Assembly: GCA_035711465.1 (NCBI GenBank)
Contig: DASTCC010000192.1
Location: 1-13,395 of the forward strand
DNA: 13,395 nucleotides
Origin: DASTCC01 sp035711465
Lineage (GTDB): Bacteria; Acidobacteriota; Vicinamibacteria; Vicinamibacterales; SCN-69-37
Reading direction: 5' to 3'
The stretch's first letter is position 1, and each line of letters starts with the position of its first letter. The position numbers were made by a program, and so were the translations under genes. The notes beneath the pieces are model-generated. The model did no database searches, was not told where the DNA came from, and saw only the letters and a program-made list of their open reading frames with translations. Below are positions 1 through 6,356 of this stretch, in pieces.

Positions 1-138
1 ATCATCAGCCACCTGCTCAGCAAGATTCCCTACAAGACCGCGCCGCACGACAAGGTCAAGCTGCCGAAACGGCAGAAGCCCAAGGGCTACAAGGAGCCGA
101 AGTACAAGTACAACTGGGTGCCGGATGTTGTGAAATAG
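1..138 (+). CDS. ppk2: C-terminal fragment of a PPK2-family polyphosphate kinase (5' truncated by window edge)
   Basis: Frame 1 is open from the first base to a TAG at 136-138, giving the last 45 residues of a protein. The fragment starts IISHLLSKIPY, continues with a basic KVKLPKR segment and a KGYKEP stretch, and ends near NWVPDVV. This order (ISHLLS-IPY, then LPKR, then a Y-containing stretch, then W/YVPE/D-V) is the C-terminal signature I know from class I PPK2 enzymes. These transfer phosphate between polyphosphate and nucleoside di- or triphosphates in the cytoplasm. The catalytic Walker A and B core lies outside the window and cannot be checked, so class and direction of reaction are inferences. 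The gene converges with the SulP transporter; the 94-bp gap holds no clear terminator. Confidence 0.7.
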   Translation: MISHLLSKIPYKTAPHDKVKLPKRQKPKGYKEPKYKYNWVPDVVK

Positions 139-232
139 ACCGGCACAGCTGAGTACACTGATAACTCAAAACGTGAAACTCAAACCGCAGCTGCACCGCG
201 CACGTCGCACGGCGCACAGCCCAAGCCCCAAA
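139..232. other. Convergent intergenic spacer between the ppk2 tail and sulP
   Basis: This 94-bp spacer separates two genes that end towards each other. It is richer in A/T than its flanks. It contains a short inverted repeat (TGAGT at 150-154, ACTCA at 164-168, 9-nt loop) and an 8-bp direct repeat AACTCAAA at 163-170 and 177-184, 14 bp apart. Neither hairpin strength nor a T-tract supports an intrinsic terminator on either strand, so the function, if any, is unknown. Confidence 0.4.
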
Positions 233-2008
233 TCAGTGCTTGCCCGGAAGCTTGACGCCGTGCGCCTCGGCATACGCATCGACCGCCTCGCCGACCGTCG
301 CGAAGAACGCCTGTTCGCCGAAGCGTGAGAGCAGGCCGAAGCGCTTCAGTTTGTCTTTGACCGGATCCTTCATCTCCGCGAAGTGGAGATCGATGCCGGC
401 CTCGGCGAGCTTGTCGTCGAGCTCGGCGAGGGCGTCCGCGGCAGTGACGTCGACGCTCGTCACCGGCTCGGCGCCGACGACGACCCATTTCACCGGCGTC
501 GGCGAATGCGCGACGGCGTCGAGGACCCTGGTGTTGAACAGCTCGGCGTTGGCGAAGAACAGCGGCGCGTCCCAGCGGAACAGCACCAGGCCCGGAATCA
601 GCTTGGCCTCAGGGTAGCGCGTGATGTCGTGATAGCCGCGGACGTGGTCGACGCGGCCCATCACCGCCGAATGCGGGCGCCACCCGTCCCACAGGAACTC
701 GATGACGGCGACGACGATCGCCAGGGCGATGCCGGGAATCGCGCCCAGCGTCGCCACGCCCGCGAAGCACGCCATCGACAGCCAGAACTCCCAGCGCTGG
801 ATGCGATAGATGCGCTTCAGATCCGCGAACTCGAACAGCCCGATCGCCGACGCGATCACGACCGCGGCCAGCGCCGTCTGCGGCAGGTGTTGCAGCAGGT
901 TCGGCGCGACGAGCAACAGCACCGCGATCGCGATCGCGCCGACGACACCGGTCAGCTGCGTCTTGGCGCCGGCAGCCTCGGCGACCGGCGTCCGCGAGGA
1001 GCTGCTGCTGATCGGAAAGCCCTTGAAGAATCCGGCCGCGAGGTTTGCGATGCCGAGCCCGACCATTTCCTGATTCGGATCCACCGGCGTCTTGAGCCGC
1101 GCCGCGTAGGTGCGCGACAGCACGCTCGTGTCCGCGAACGACACCAGCGCCACCGCGAGCGCGCCCATGATCACCGGCTCGAGATGCTCGAACGGGATCC
1201 ACGGCAGGCTCGGCGTCGGCAGGCCCTGAGGCAGCGGCCCGAGCACGGACACGCCGGCGCGGCCGAGGTCGAACGCGGCGGCGACGAGCGTCGCGCCGAC
1301 GACGGCGATGAGGATCGCCGGCACGCGTTTCCAGCGCTTCAGAACCAGGATCGCCGCCAGCGTGCCGAGGCCGAGCGCGAGCGCGACGACGTTAGTGCTG
1401 CCGGCGAGAACTTTGTTGACGATCGCGATCGCGTGACGCACCGGTCCGTCCGCGGACGCCGAGAAGCCGCCGAGCTTCGGAATCTGGCTGAGGATCACGG
1501 TGAGCGCGATGCCGTTCATGTAGCCGTAGCGGATCGGCTTGGACAGGAGCTCGGTCACGAAGCCGAGGCGAGCCAAGCCGGCGGCGATGCAGATGAAACC
1601 GGAGAGGATTGCCATCGCGCCGCCGAGCCTGACCGCGAGATCGGGATCCCCCGCCGAGAGCGGCGCGACGACGGCGAGAATCACCGCCGCCAGCGCCGAA
1701 TCGGGCCCGAGCACGAGAATCCGGCTCGGTCCGAAGATCGCGTAGGCGAGGAGCGGCACGATGGTCGCGTAAAGCCCGTAGATGCCCGGCAGCCCCGATG
1801 CCTCGGCGTACGCGATCCCGACCGGCACCAGCATCGTGGTCATCACGATGCCGGCGACGACGTCGCTGCGGAGCCAGGCGGGATCGTAGCTGCGGAGCAG
1901 CCTCAGGCCGGGAAGCCAGCGGAGGAGGCCGTCGGCCGGTTCATGAATCGCGGGATGCGGCACCCGGCCGTCGGTGTGGACGGGATGTGTAGCGGGGGGA
2001 ATCGGCAT
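233..2008 (-). CDS. SulP-family inorganic anion transporter with C-terminal STAS domain
   Basis: This 591-aa protein is an inner-membrane secondary transporter of the SulP/SLC26 family, which moves sulfate, bicarbonate or related anions. The substrate cannot be read from sequence. After a polar N-terminus of about 45 residues comes the membrane domain (about 48-440). It includes the family hallmark GLPGIYGLYATIVP near 72-85 and the serine-rich SRTPVAEAAGAKT segment near 338-350, equivalent to the SulP SRT-aGArT motif. Residues about 468-585 form a STAS domain with the VDVTAADAL loop near 519-527, the position of the conserved regulatory loop. Length is typical of bacterial SulP. The ATG at 2008 is the first possible start after an in-frame TAA at 2027-2029; no strong ribosome binding site is visible. 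It is divergent from the chitosanase-like gene and convergent with the ppk2 tail, so it is probably monocistronic. Confidence 0.93.
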   Translation of the reverse strand: MPIPPATHPVHTDGRVPHPAIHEPADGLLRWLPGLRLLRSYDPAWLRSDVVAGIVMTTMLVPVGIAYAEASGLPGIYGLYATIVPLLAYAIFGPSRILVLGPDSALAAVILAVVAPLSAGDPDLAVRLGGAMAILSGFICIAAGLARLGFVTELLSKPIRYGYMNGIALTVILSQIPKLGGFSASADGPVRHAIAIVNKVLAGSTNVVALALGLGTLAAILVLKRWKRVPAILIAVVGATLVAAAFDLGRAGVSVLGPLPQGLPTPSLPWIPFEHLEPVIMGALAVALVSFADTSVLSRTYAARLKTPVDPNQEMVGLGIANLAAGFFKGFPISSSSSRTPVAEAAGAKTQLTGVVGAIAIAVLLLVAPNLLQHLPQTALAAVVIASAIGLFEFADLKRIYRIQRWEFWLSMACFAGVATLGAIPGIALAIVVAVIEFLWDGWRPHSAVMGRVDHVRGYHDITRYPEAKLIPGLVLFRWDAPLFFANAELFNTRVLDAVAHSPTPVKWVVVGAEPVTSVDVTAADALAELDDKLAEAGIDLHFAEMKDPVKDKLKRFGLLSRFGEQAFFATVGEAVDAYAEAHGVKLPGKH

Positions 2009-2137
2009 GGCCGAGTGAAGGGCAGGTTATCTGCGATCGGCGGGTGCCGACAACTGGCAGAACTCGCAGGGCCGGGGAGGCTGTATCGTGACCGATCGAG
2101 CGCGGAGCGGCGGACCCGCGCGCAGGAAGGGGAGTCG
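2009..2137. promoter_or_regulatory. Divergent promoter-bearing spacer between sulP and the chitosanase-like gene
   Basis: Both flanking genes start outward from this 129-bp region, so it should contain promoters for both strands. I could not identify a convincing -35/-10 pair. The plus-strand gene has an A/G-rich ribosome binding site (AGGAAGGGGAG, 2124-2134) just before its ATG, whereas the minus-strand sulP has none that is obvious. The role is inferred from gene orientation only. Confidence 0.4.
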
Positions 2138-3091
2138 ATGTCGACGACGCTGACCGCGACGCAGGCGGCGACGATCAAGGCGATCGTCAATCTCTTCGAG
2201 ACCGGCTTCGTCCTCGGCGACTACGGCCAGGTCACGGTGCTCGGCGGCGACACCGGGCATCTCACCTTCGGCCGGTCGCAGACGACGCTCGGCTCGGGCA
2301 ACCTGCACGCGTTGCTCGATCGCTACTGCAGCAATCCGGGGGCGCGGTTCGGGCATCTGTTGAGGCGAGTGCTGCCGCAAGCGGACGCGAGGGACCCCGC
2401 GCTCGACACCGACACCAAGCTGCACAACCTGCTGCGCGCGAGCGCGGACGACCTCGTCATGCGCGATCTGCAGGACGAGTTCTTCGACGAGGTCTACTTC
2501 GAGCCGGCGGCTGCGGCCGCCGAACGGTTCGGCGTCGGCACGCCGCTCGGCCAGGCGGTCGTCTACGACTCGTTCGTGCACGGCTCGTGGCGGCGGATTC
2601 GCGATCGCGTGCAAGGCACGCCGCAGGATCGCGGCGAGGAGGCGTGGATCGAAGACTACGTCGCCACGCGGCGGCAATGGCTGGCCACGCATCCTCGCGC
2701 CGATCTGCGCGCCACCGTCTACCGGATGGATGCGCTGGCGCGTCTCATCGAGCTGGGCGCGTGGGGCCTGCCGCTGCCGCTGGTCGTGCGCGGCGTCGAG
2801 ATCTCCACGCTCACGCTGACCGGATCGCCGCCCGGCGTCTTCGACGGCCCGCAGCCGGGCACGCGGGATCTCGCCTTCTTGACGACGCAGACGCTGCTGC
2901 GCGGGCTCGACGTCCGGATCGTTCAACTGGCGCTCTCGGAGCTCGGATCGAACATCCGCGCCGATGGCATCTTCGGCCGGGTGTCATCGCTGCGCGTCGC
3001 CGAGCATCAGGACGCGCTGGGCCTGCCGGCGTCGGGCGTTGCCGATCGCGCGATGGTCCTCGCCCTCGCCAGAGAGATCGGGCTCGGATGA
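2138..3091 (+). CDS. GH46 chitosanase-like glycan hydrolase with C-terminal peptidoglycan-binding domain
   Basis: This 317-aa protein joins two domains. Residues about 10-235 resemble GH46 chitosanases (lysozyme superfamily). E21 in NLFETG, D38 in GGDTGH and T43 reproduce the order and near-exact spacing of the Glu22/Asp40/Thr45 catalytic set of Streptomyces N174 chitosanase, followed by FGRSQTTLGSGNL. Residues about 254-316 look like a PG_binding_1 module (LDVRIVQLAL, then ADGIFG, then a final GVADRA helix). The expected activity is hydrolysis of a beta-1,4 aminosugar polymer, either chitosan or peptidoglycan-like. The ATG at 2138 is chosen because of the purine-rich site 3-13 nt upstream and because homology begins there. 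The frame stays open far upstream, but only as antisense to sulP. No signal peptide or transmembrane helix is visible, which is odd for a secreted hydrolase; release by lysis or non-classical export is possible. Confidence 0.78.
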   Translation: MSTTLTATQAATIKAIVNLFETGFVLGDYGQVTVLGGDTGHLTFGRSQTTLGSGNLHALLDRYCSNPGARFGHLLRRVLPQADARDPALDTDTKLHNLLRASADDLVMRDLQDEFFDEVYFEPAAAAAERFGVGTPLGQAVVYDSFVHGSWRRIRDRVQGTPQDRGEEAWIEDYVATRRQWLATHPRADLRATVYRMDALARLIELGAWGLPLPLVVRGVEISTLTLTGSPPGVFDGPQPGTRDLAFLTTQTLLRGLDVRIVQLALSELGSNIRADGIFGRVSSLRVAEHQDALGLPASGVADRAMVLALAREIGLG

Positions 3092-3095
3092 TCGG

Positions 3096-3121
3096 GCGGG
3101 GCGGCCGCCGGCCAGCCCCGC
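3096..3121. terminator. GC-rich hairpin after the chitosanase-like gene, possible terminator
   Basis: GCGGGGC (3096-3102) pairs perfectly with GCCCCGC (3115-3121). Inside it GGCC (3103-3106) pairs with GGCC (3110-3113) around a 3-nt loop, leaving one bulged A at 3114. It lies 4 nt after the stop codon, which suits a transcription end. It is followed by seven A residues rather than T residues, so it is not a canonical plus-strand intrinsic terminator. It may act as an mRNA 3' end stabiliser or an atypical terminator. Confidence 0.4.
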
Positions 3122-3192
3122 GAAAAAAAGACACCAGGGTGTTGTTCGGTTCGAGGTCGTCAGGCGTTTTGGGCAGAAGCAGGGGGGCCTGC

Positions 3193-3212
3193 GCCCTTGC
3201 GGTCGCAAGGGC
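3193..3212 (+). promoter_or_regulatory. Perfect 8-bp hairpin in the 5' leader of the coiled-coil gene
   Basis: GCCCTTGC (3193-3200), loop GGTC, then GCAAGGGC (3205-3212) form a perfect stem. It ends 5 nt before the ribosome binding site GGGAGG (3218-3223) of the gene starting at 3230. A stable leader stem so close to the site could modulate ribosome access or protect the transcript. A role as an operator for a dimeric repressor is an alternative. The structure is seen directly; the role is inferred. Confidence 0.45.
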
Positions 3213-3229
3213 CTGTTGGGAGGCATACG

Positions 3230-4735
3230 ATGAAGCTACGTGCGACGCTCGTCTGGATGACCCTGGTGACTCTGTGTGCTGCGGCTAACGCACAGGGCCA
3301 GGCGCCGGTGCAGGTCAACTATCACCTGCCGAAAACTACCGTAGTCGTCAAAGGCACCATTGTCACGAAGAAGACATTTCAGCAGGACGGGTCGCTGCAG
3401 CCCTCATCCGAGCCGACCGGAACGTCGGTATCCCTCGTCACAGGACCAGAATATGCGGCGCGGACGATGACGCTGGAGTCGTCGGCGCTGGCGAAGACCG
3501 ACACGACCGTTTCACTGACGACCAAGGGCACGCTGGCCGGTCTGAATCGCACCTCGGAAGGCCAGCTGGGAGCGATCGTCAAGAACATCTTCGGTTCGAT
3601 CGTCAGCCTGGCCGGTGCGTTTGGCGGGCGGCCCTTCTCTCTGAGTGGCGGCGCTGAGGCCCTGTACGAACAGGAGCACGGGGATCTTGCTGCGCTGCGG
3701 CGCACGCTGAAGACCAATCTGAACGCCACGGTGGCCCGCCTCGGTGAGTTGGCTACGCAGCTCGCCAAGGAGGCGGATTTCGCGAAGGCCAAGCAGATCA
3801 CCGATCACATGTCGCTCCTCGACCGCCACGTGAAGACCTTACGCCACGAAGCCGATCTTCTCGATACTCACTTCAACGCATGGCGCACTCGGAAAGAAGC
3901 GAAGGTCGAACAGACGCTCGAGCTGATGATCGATGCTGATCAGTTGCCGATCGATGCTCCGATCAAGAAGTTGAGCGACGACGGGTCGGTTATAGATCCG
4001 AACAATTTCTCCCAGAGCGGGGAATTCGCGCCGATCGCCAAGCGCTTCCGGCTGGTGGTCACCCGTCTCGAGCCCGAAATGCCGAAGGTCCCAGTCCCGA
4101 GCGGCGCCTCGAACCGCGTGTTCTATCGCGCCGTGAGGCCCGTCATTCTTCGTCTCTACCAGATCACTGAGGACGCGAAGCTGGTTCACGTCAGGGACAG
4201 CCAGGAGTACATCGTCGGAGAGCGGAGCGAGGTGATGACGCTGGACTTGCCGACGACCAAGTGGTCGAAGCGCGGGATCGAAGTTCAGTTCACCGACAAC
4301 GCGCTGACCAAGTTCGGTGCAACGCAGTCGTCCGGTGTCGCCGACACGGCCGAAGCCGTGCGTCAGCTATCGGGCGAGTACCTGACTGCGCTGAAGCAGG
4401 TCAACGAAATCGAGGCGGAGCGCCGTAAGCTGGCGACGGTGGACATCGATCGTCAGATTGATGAGGTCAAGAAACAGAAGGATCTGTTCGAAGCGCAGGT
4501 AGCCCTGGGGCAGGCGGTGAATCTTGAAGAGGCCAAGAGCCAACTCGCCTCTCTGGATCTCCAGGTCAAGACGCTCGAGGCGCAGCGCACCGTCGCTGTC
4601 GGCGTCGCGAATGCCGGACAGATAGAAGGCCTGACCGCCCAGCAGCAGCTTCTCAAACTTCAGAATGATCTGCTGAAGGCACAGCTCGAACAGATTCAAC
4701 TCCAGCGCCAGCTCAATGGAGGAGGAGGGCAGTGA
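3230..4735 (+). CDS. Secreted coiled-coil protein, family not recognised
   Basis: I do not recognise a family for this 501-aa protein. It begins with a clear Sec signal peptide (MKLR, hydrophobic WMTLVTLCAA, cleavage likely after ANA at residue 21), so it should act outside the cytoplasm. Residues about 25-150 look beta-rich and Ser/Thr-rich. Residues 150-235 are a long charged helix or coiled coil. Residues 255-365 look like a globular beta domain (KRFRLVVTRLEP, VFYRAVRPVILRLYQ). Residues 370-497 form a second coiled coil ending in Q/L-rich heptads and a Gly4-Gln tail. The ATG at 3230 is preferred because GGGAGG lies 6 nt upstream and the signal peptide starts there. The last codons overlap the protease gene downstream. 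Codon use is less GC-biased than in neighbouring genes. A structural, scaffolding or envelope-spanning role in partnership with the protease is possible but unproven. Confidence 0.85.
   Translation: MKLRATLVWMTLVTLCAAANAQGQAPVQVNYHLPKTTVVVKGTIVTKKTFQQDGSLQPSSEPTGTSVSLVTGPEYAARTMTLESSALAKTDTTVSLTTKGTLAGLNRTSEGQLGAIVKNIFGSIVSLAGAFGGRPFSLSGGAEALYEQEHGDLAALRRTLKTNLNATVARLGELATQLAKEADFAKAKQITDHMSLLDRHVKTLRHEADLLDTHFNAWRTRKEAKVEQTLELMIDADQLPIDAPIKKLSDDGSVIDPNNFSQSGEFAPIAKRFRLVVTRLEPEMPKVPVPSGASNRVFYRAVRPVILRLYQITEDAKLVHVRDSQEYIVGERSEVMTLDLPTTKWSKRGIEVQFTDNALTKFGATQSSGVADTAEAVRQLSGEYLTALKQVNEIEAERRKLATVDIDRQIDEVKKQKDLFEAQVALGQAVNLEEAKSQLASLDLQVKTLEAQRTVAVGVANAGQIEGLTAQQQLLKLQNDLLKAQLEQIQLQRQLNGGGGQ
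4718..4729 (+). promoter_or_regulatory. Ribosome binding site of the protease gene, embedded in Gly codons of the upstream gene
   Basis: The purine run GGAGGAGGAGGG ends 2 nt before the GTG start at 4732. The same bases encode the Gly4 stretch near the C-terminus of the upstream coiled-coil protein. Together with the GTGA stop/start overlap this indicates translational coupling and favours the GTG over the in-frame ATG at 4747. Confidence 0.7.
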
Positions 4736-6174
4736 CGAGGGCGTCGATGCCTGTCCGAATCGTCGGCGGCATTCTACTGCTGGCGATTCCGGGATGTTCC
4801 ACCGTTTCGCCGGGACCTCGGACGGAAGGCTTCTCGAGGGGGTGGGTGGAGGTGAGTGACGGTGGAACGACGCTGTCAGGCCGCGCGGTGCCCGCACCGC
4901 CGAAAGCACGTGCCGACATCGAGGCCGTACTGAGTCGCTATCGGGACTTGGTGGTCGGAGTCGAGTGGCAAGGCGATCGGGCCCTGATTGTCAGTCCAAT
5001 CGAGCAGCAGTGGGAGCGGTTCTCGGCGACGCTGGAGATGCCCGGAGGCATCTCCAGACATCACATCGATCTCACGCCGGCAGCCGGTGCGCGAAATGCG
5101 TTTCCGAAGCCCGACCTCCTCACGCGGTTGGCGCGTGATGTGGCGCGGCTGACTCAGGCGTATCAGGCCGTCGGCATCGGCGGTCGCGAAGGTGAGCAGG
5201 CCCGCGCCGACGTGGCCGCCAGCCTCACGCGGGTGATCATATCGGCGACCGACGCCGCTGCCGCGACCTCCGATCCGGCGCACCGCACCGAGCTGGTGGC
5301 GATGGCCACCGATGCGTTCACTGCGGCCGGTACAGGCACCAACCTGCGTTATGAGGGCGGGATGGTGCGCCCCCTGCAGCATTACCGGTCGGTTCTGGCT
5401 GCCAGCGTCGGCACCGCGATGGTGTCTGAACACGACAGCGGCGTCGGCACGGGCTTCCTCGTCGCACAGGATTGGGTGGTGACCTGCCGGCATGTGATCA
5501 AGCTCGCGCACCAACCGAGCATTTACGGAGTGCAGTTCGATTATGCCGCCGATGGCTCCGGGGCCACGCCCGCGCCGAAACGATGCACCGTGAAGGAAAT
5601 CAAAGTGGCTGAGTCCGGTTCGGTGCTGGATCTGGCCGCGTTGAGGATCGAGTGCAGGGAGTTGAGCACGGATCAGCGAAAGGCGCGCGTGCTGCAGCTC
5701 CTCGAGGATCGCCTCGAATTCAGCGAGCCAGTCTACGTGATTGGACATCCGAATACCCGGCCGATGATGGTGGCCGACAACGCGTTTGTCAGATATCCGG
5801 ATCGGATCAACGGCGAGCTCCGCGACGTTCTCAAGAGTCGTATGGCCGCGGGCTCCCGTGAGTTGCAGCTGTTCGAGCGTTTCTATCAGCCCTGCGAGAC
5901 CGGATTCTGGTGTTACCGTTCGTCCCAGACGAGATGGGCGCTTGGCACGGGAGAGGAAGCCGCGCTTCCAACGTTCGGCTTCGATTCAAACACCTTCGTG
6001 GGAAATTCTGGCTCCGCGGTGATGCTGGTGAGATCGCCAATGGTTGCCGGATTGCTGTTCGGCGGTCGGCTTGACTTCGACGAGGTCAAACCCTTCGCGT
6101 TCGATCGGCATGAGGGCGCTCTGCCTTCACGAGACGTCCGCGGCTGGCTGAGGGCCGCTGGCATCCTTAATTGA
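4732..6174 (+). CDS. Probable lipoprotein, trypsin-fold serine protease
   Basis: This 480-aa protein (from GTG; 475 aa from the alternative ATG at 4747) carries a hydrophobic leader GGILLLAIPGC with Cys22 in a lipobox-like position (Ile-Pro-Gly-Cys; Pro at -2 is not ideal), suggesting a membrane-anchored periplasmic protein. Residues about 55-215 are a mainly helical domain of unknown role. Residues about 220-455 show a chymotrypsin-fold protease: GTGFLVAQDWVVTCRHV with His254, VLDLAALRI with Asp300, and FVGNSGSAVML with Ser426. This is a complete His-Asp-Ser triad in the right order and contexts. Cysteines at 252, 285, 308, 388 and 394 could form disulfides in the periplasm. No PDZ domain is visible, unlike DegP/HtrA. 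The start overlaps the stop of the coiled-coil gene, so the two products are probably made together and may interact. The substrate is unknown. Confidence 0.85.
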   Translation: MTRASMPVRIVGGILLLAIPGCSTVSPGPRTEGFSRGWVEVSDGGTTLSGRAVPAPPKARADIEAVLSRYRDLVVGVEWQGDRALIVSPIEQQWERFSATLEMPGGISRHHIDLTPAAGARNAFPKPDLLTRLARDVARLTQAYQAVGIGGREGEQARADVAASLTRVIISATDAAAATSDPAHRTELVAMATDAFTAAGTGTNLRYEGGMVRPLQHYRSVLAASVGTAMVSEHDSGVGTGFLVAQDWVVTCRHVIKLAHQPSIYGVQFDYAADGSGATPAPKRCTVKEIKVAESGSVLDLAALRIECRELSTDQRKARVLQLLEDRLEFSEPVYVIGHPNTRPMMVADNAFVRYPDRINGELRDVLKSRMAAGSRELQLFERFYQPCETGFWCYRSSQTRWALGTGEEAALPTFGFDSNTFVGNSGSAVMLVRSPMVAGLLFGGRLDFDEVKPFAFDRHEGALPSRDVRGWLRAAGILN

Positions 6175-6356
6175 CTGGCGACACTGGCTCAGTCGCTTCA
6201 CCCTCTGAGAAGCCCCGTACTCTCATTGACCCCACGCGGTCCGTAGTCGCGGCAGCTCGATATTGGACTTCGGCTGCCGCGGTGCCCGTCGCTGGCACCT
6301 CTGTTGCGTCAAATCCAGGAGTACCTCGGCGGCGATCACAGCCAAGGGAGGATCAC
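6175..6356. other. Intergenic spacer before the BON-SRPBCC gene
   Basis: This 182-bp spacer has no supported gene, although the downstream frame is technically open through it. TTGACC at 6226-6231 resembles a -35 box, but no -10 box lies at proper spacing. The only confident element is the ribosome binding site AAGGGAGG at 6344-6351. Confidence 0.4.

Larger units (their letters stand above)
3092..3229. other. Intergenic region with two hairpins
   Basis: The 138-bp gap between the chitosanase-like gene and the coiled-coil gene holds two strong inverted repeats, described separately (3096-3121 and 3193-3212), and an A7 run at 3123-3129. A promoter for the downstream cassette is expected here, but no convincing -35/-10 pair was seen. 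Confidence 0.5.

Noticed and set aside
383..2137. A very long plus-strand open frame continuous with the chitosanase-like gene and antisense to sulP
   Set aside because: It mirrors sulP codons in GC-rich DNA, and its translation is Arg/Asp/His-rich low-complexity sequence with no domain. The sulP reading has clear transporter and STAS motifs, and the hydrolase homology begins only at 2138.
2027..2926. 299-codon minus-strand frame antisense to the chitosanase-like gene
   Set aside because: Arg/Glu-rich low complexity without a domain; explained as the complement of the real hydrolase gene.
4876..5748. 290-codon minus-strand frame antisense to the protease gene
   Set aside because: No motif, signal or ribosome binding site. 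The plus-strand frame contains the complete catalytic triad.
6226..6264. TTGACC as a -35 box with a downstream GATATT as a -10 box
   Set aside because: The spacing between them is about 27 nt, far from the 16-18 nt needed, and no better -10 is present.
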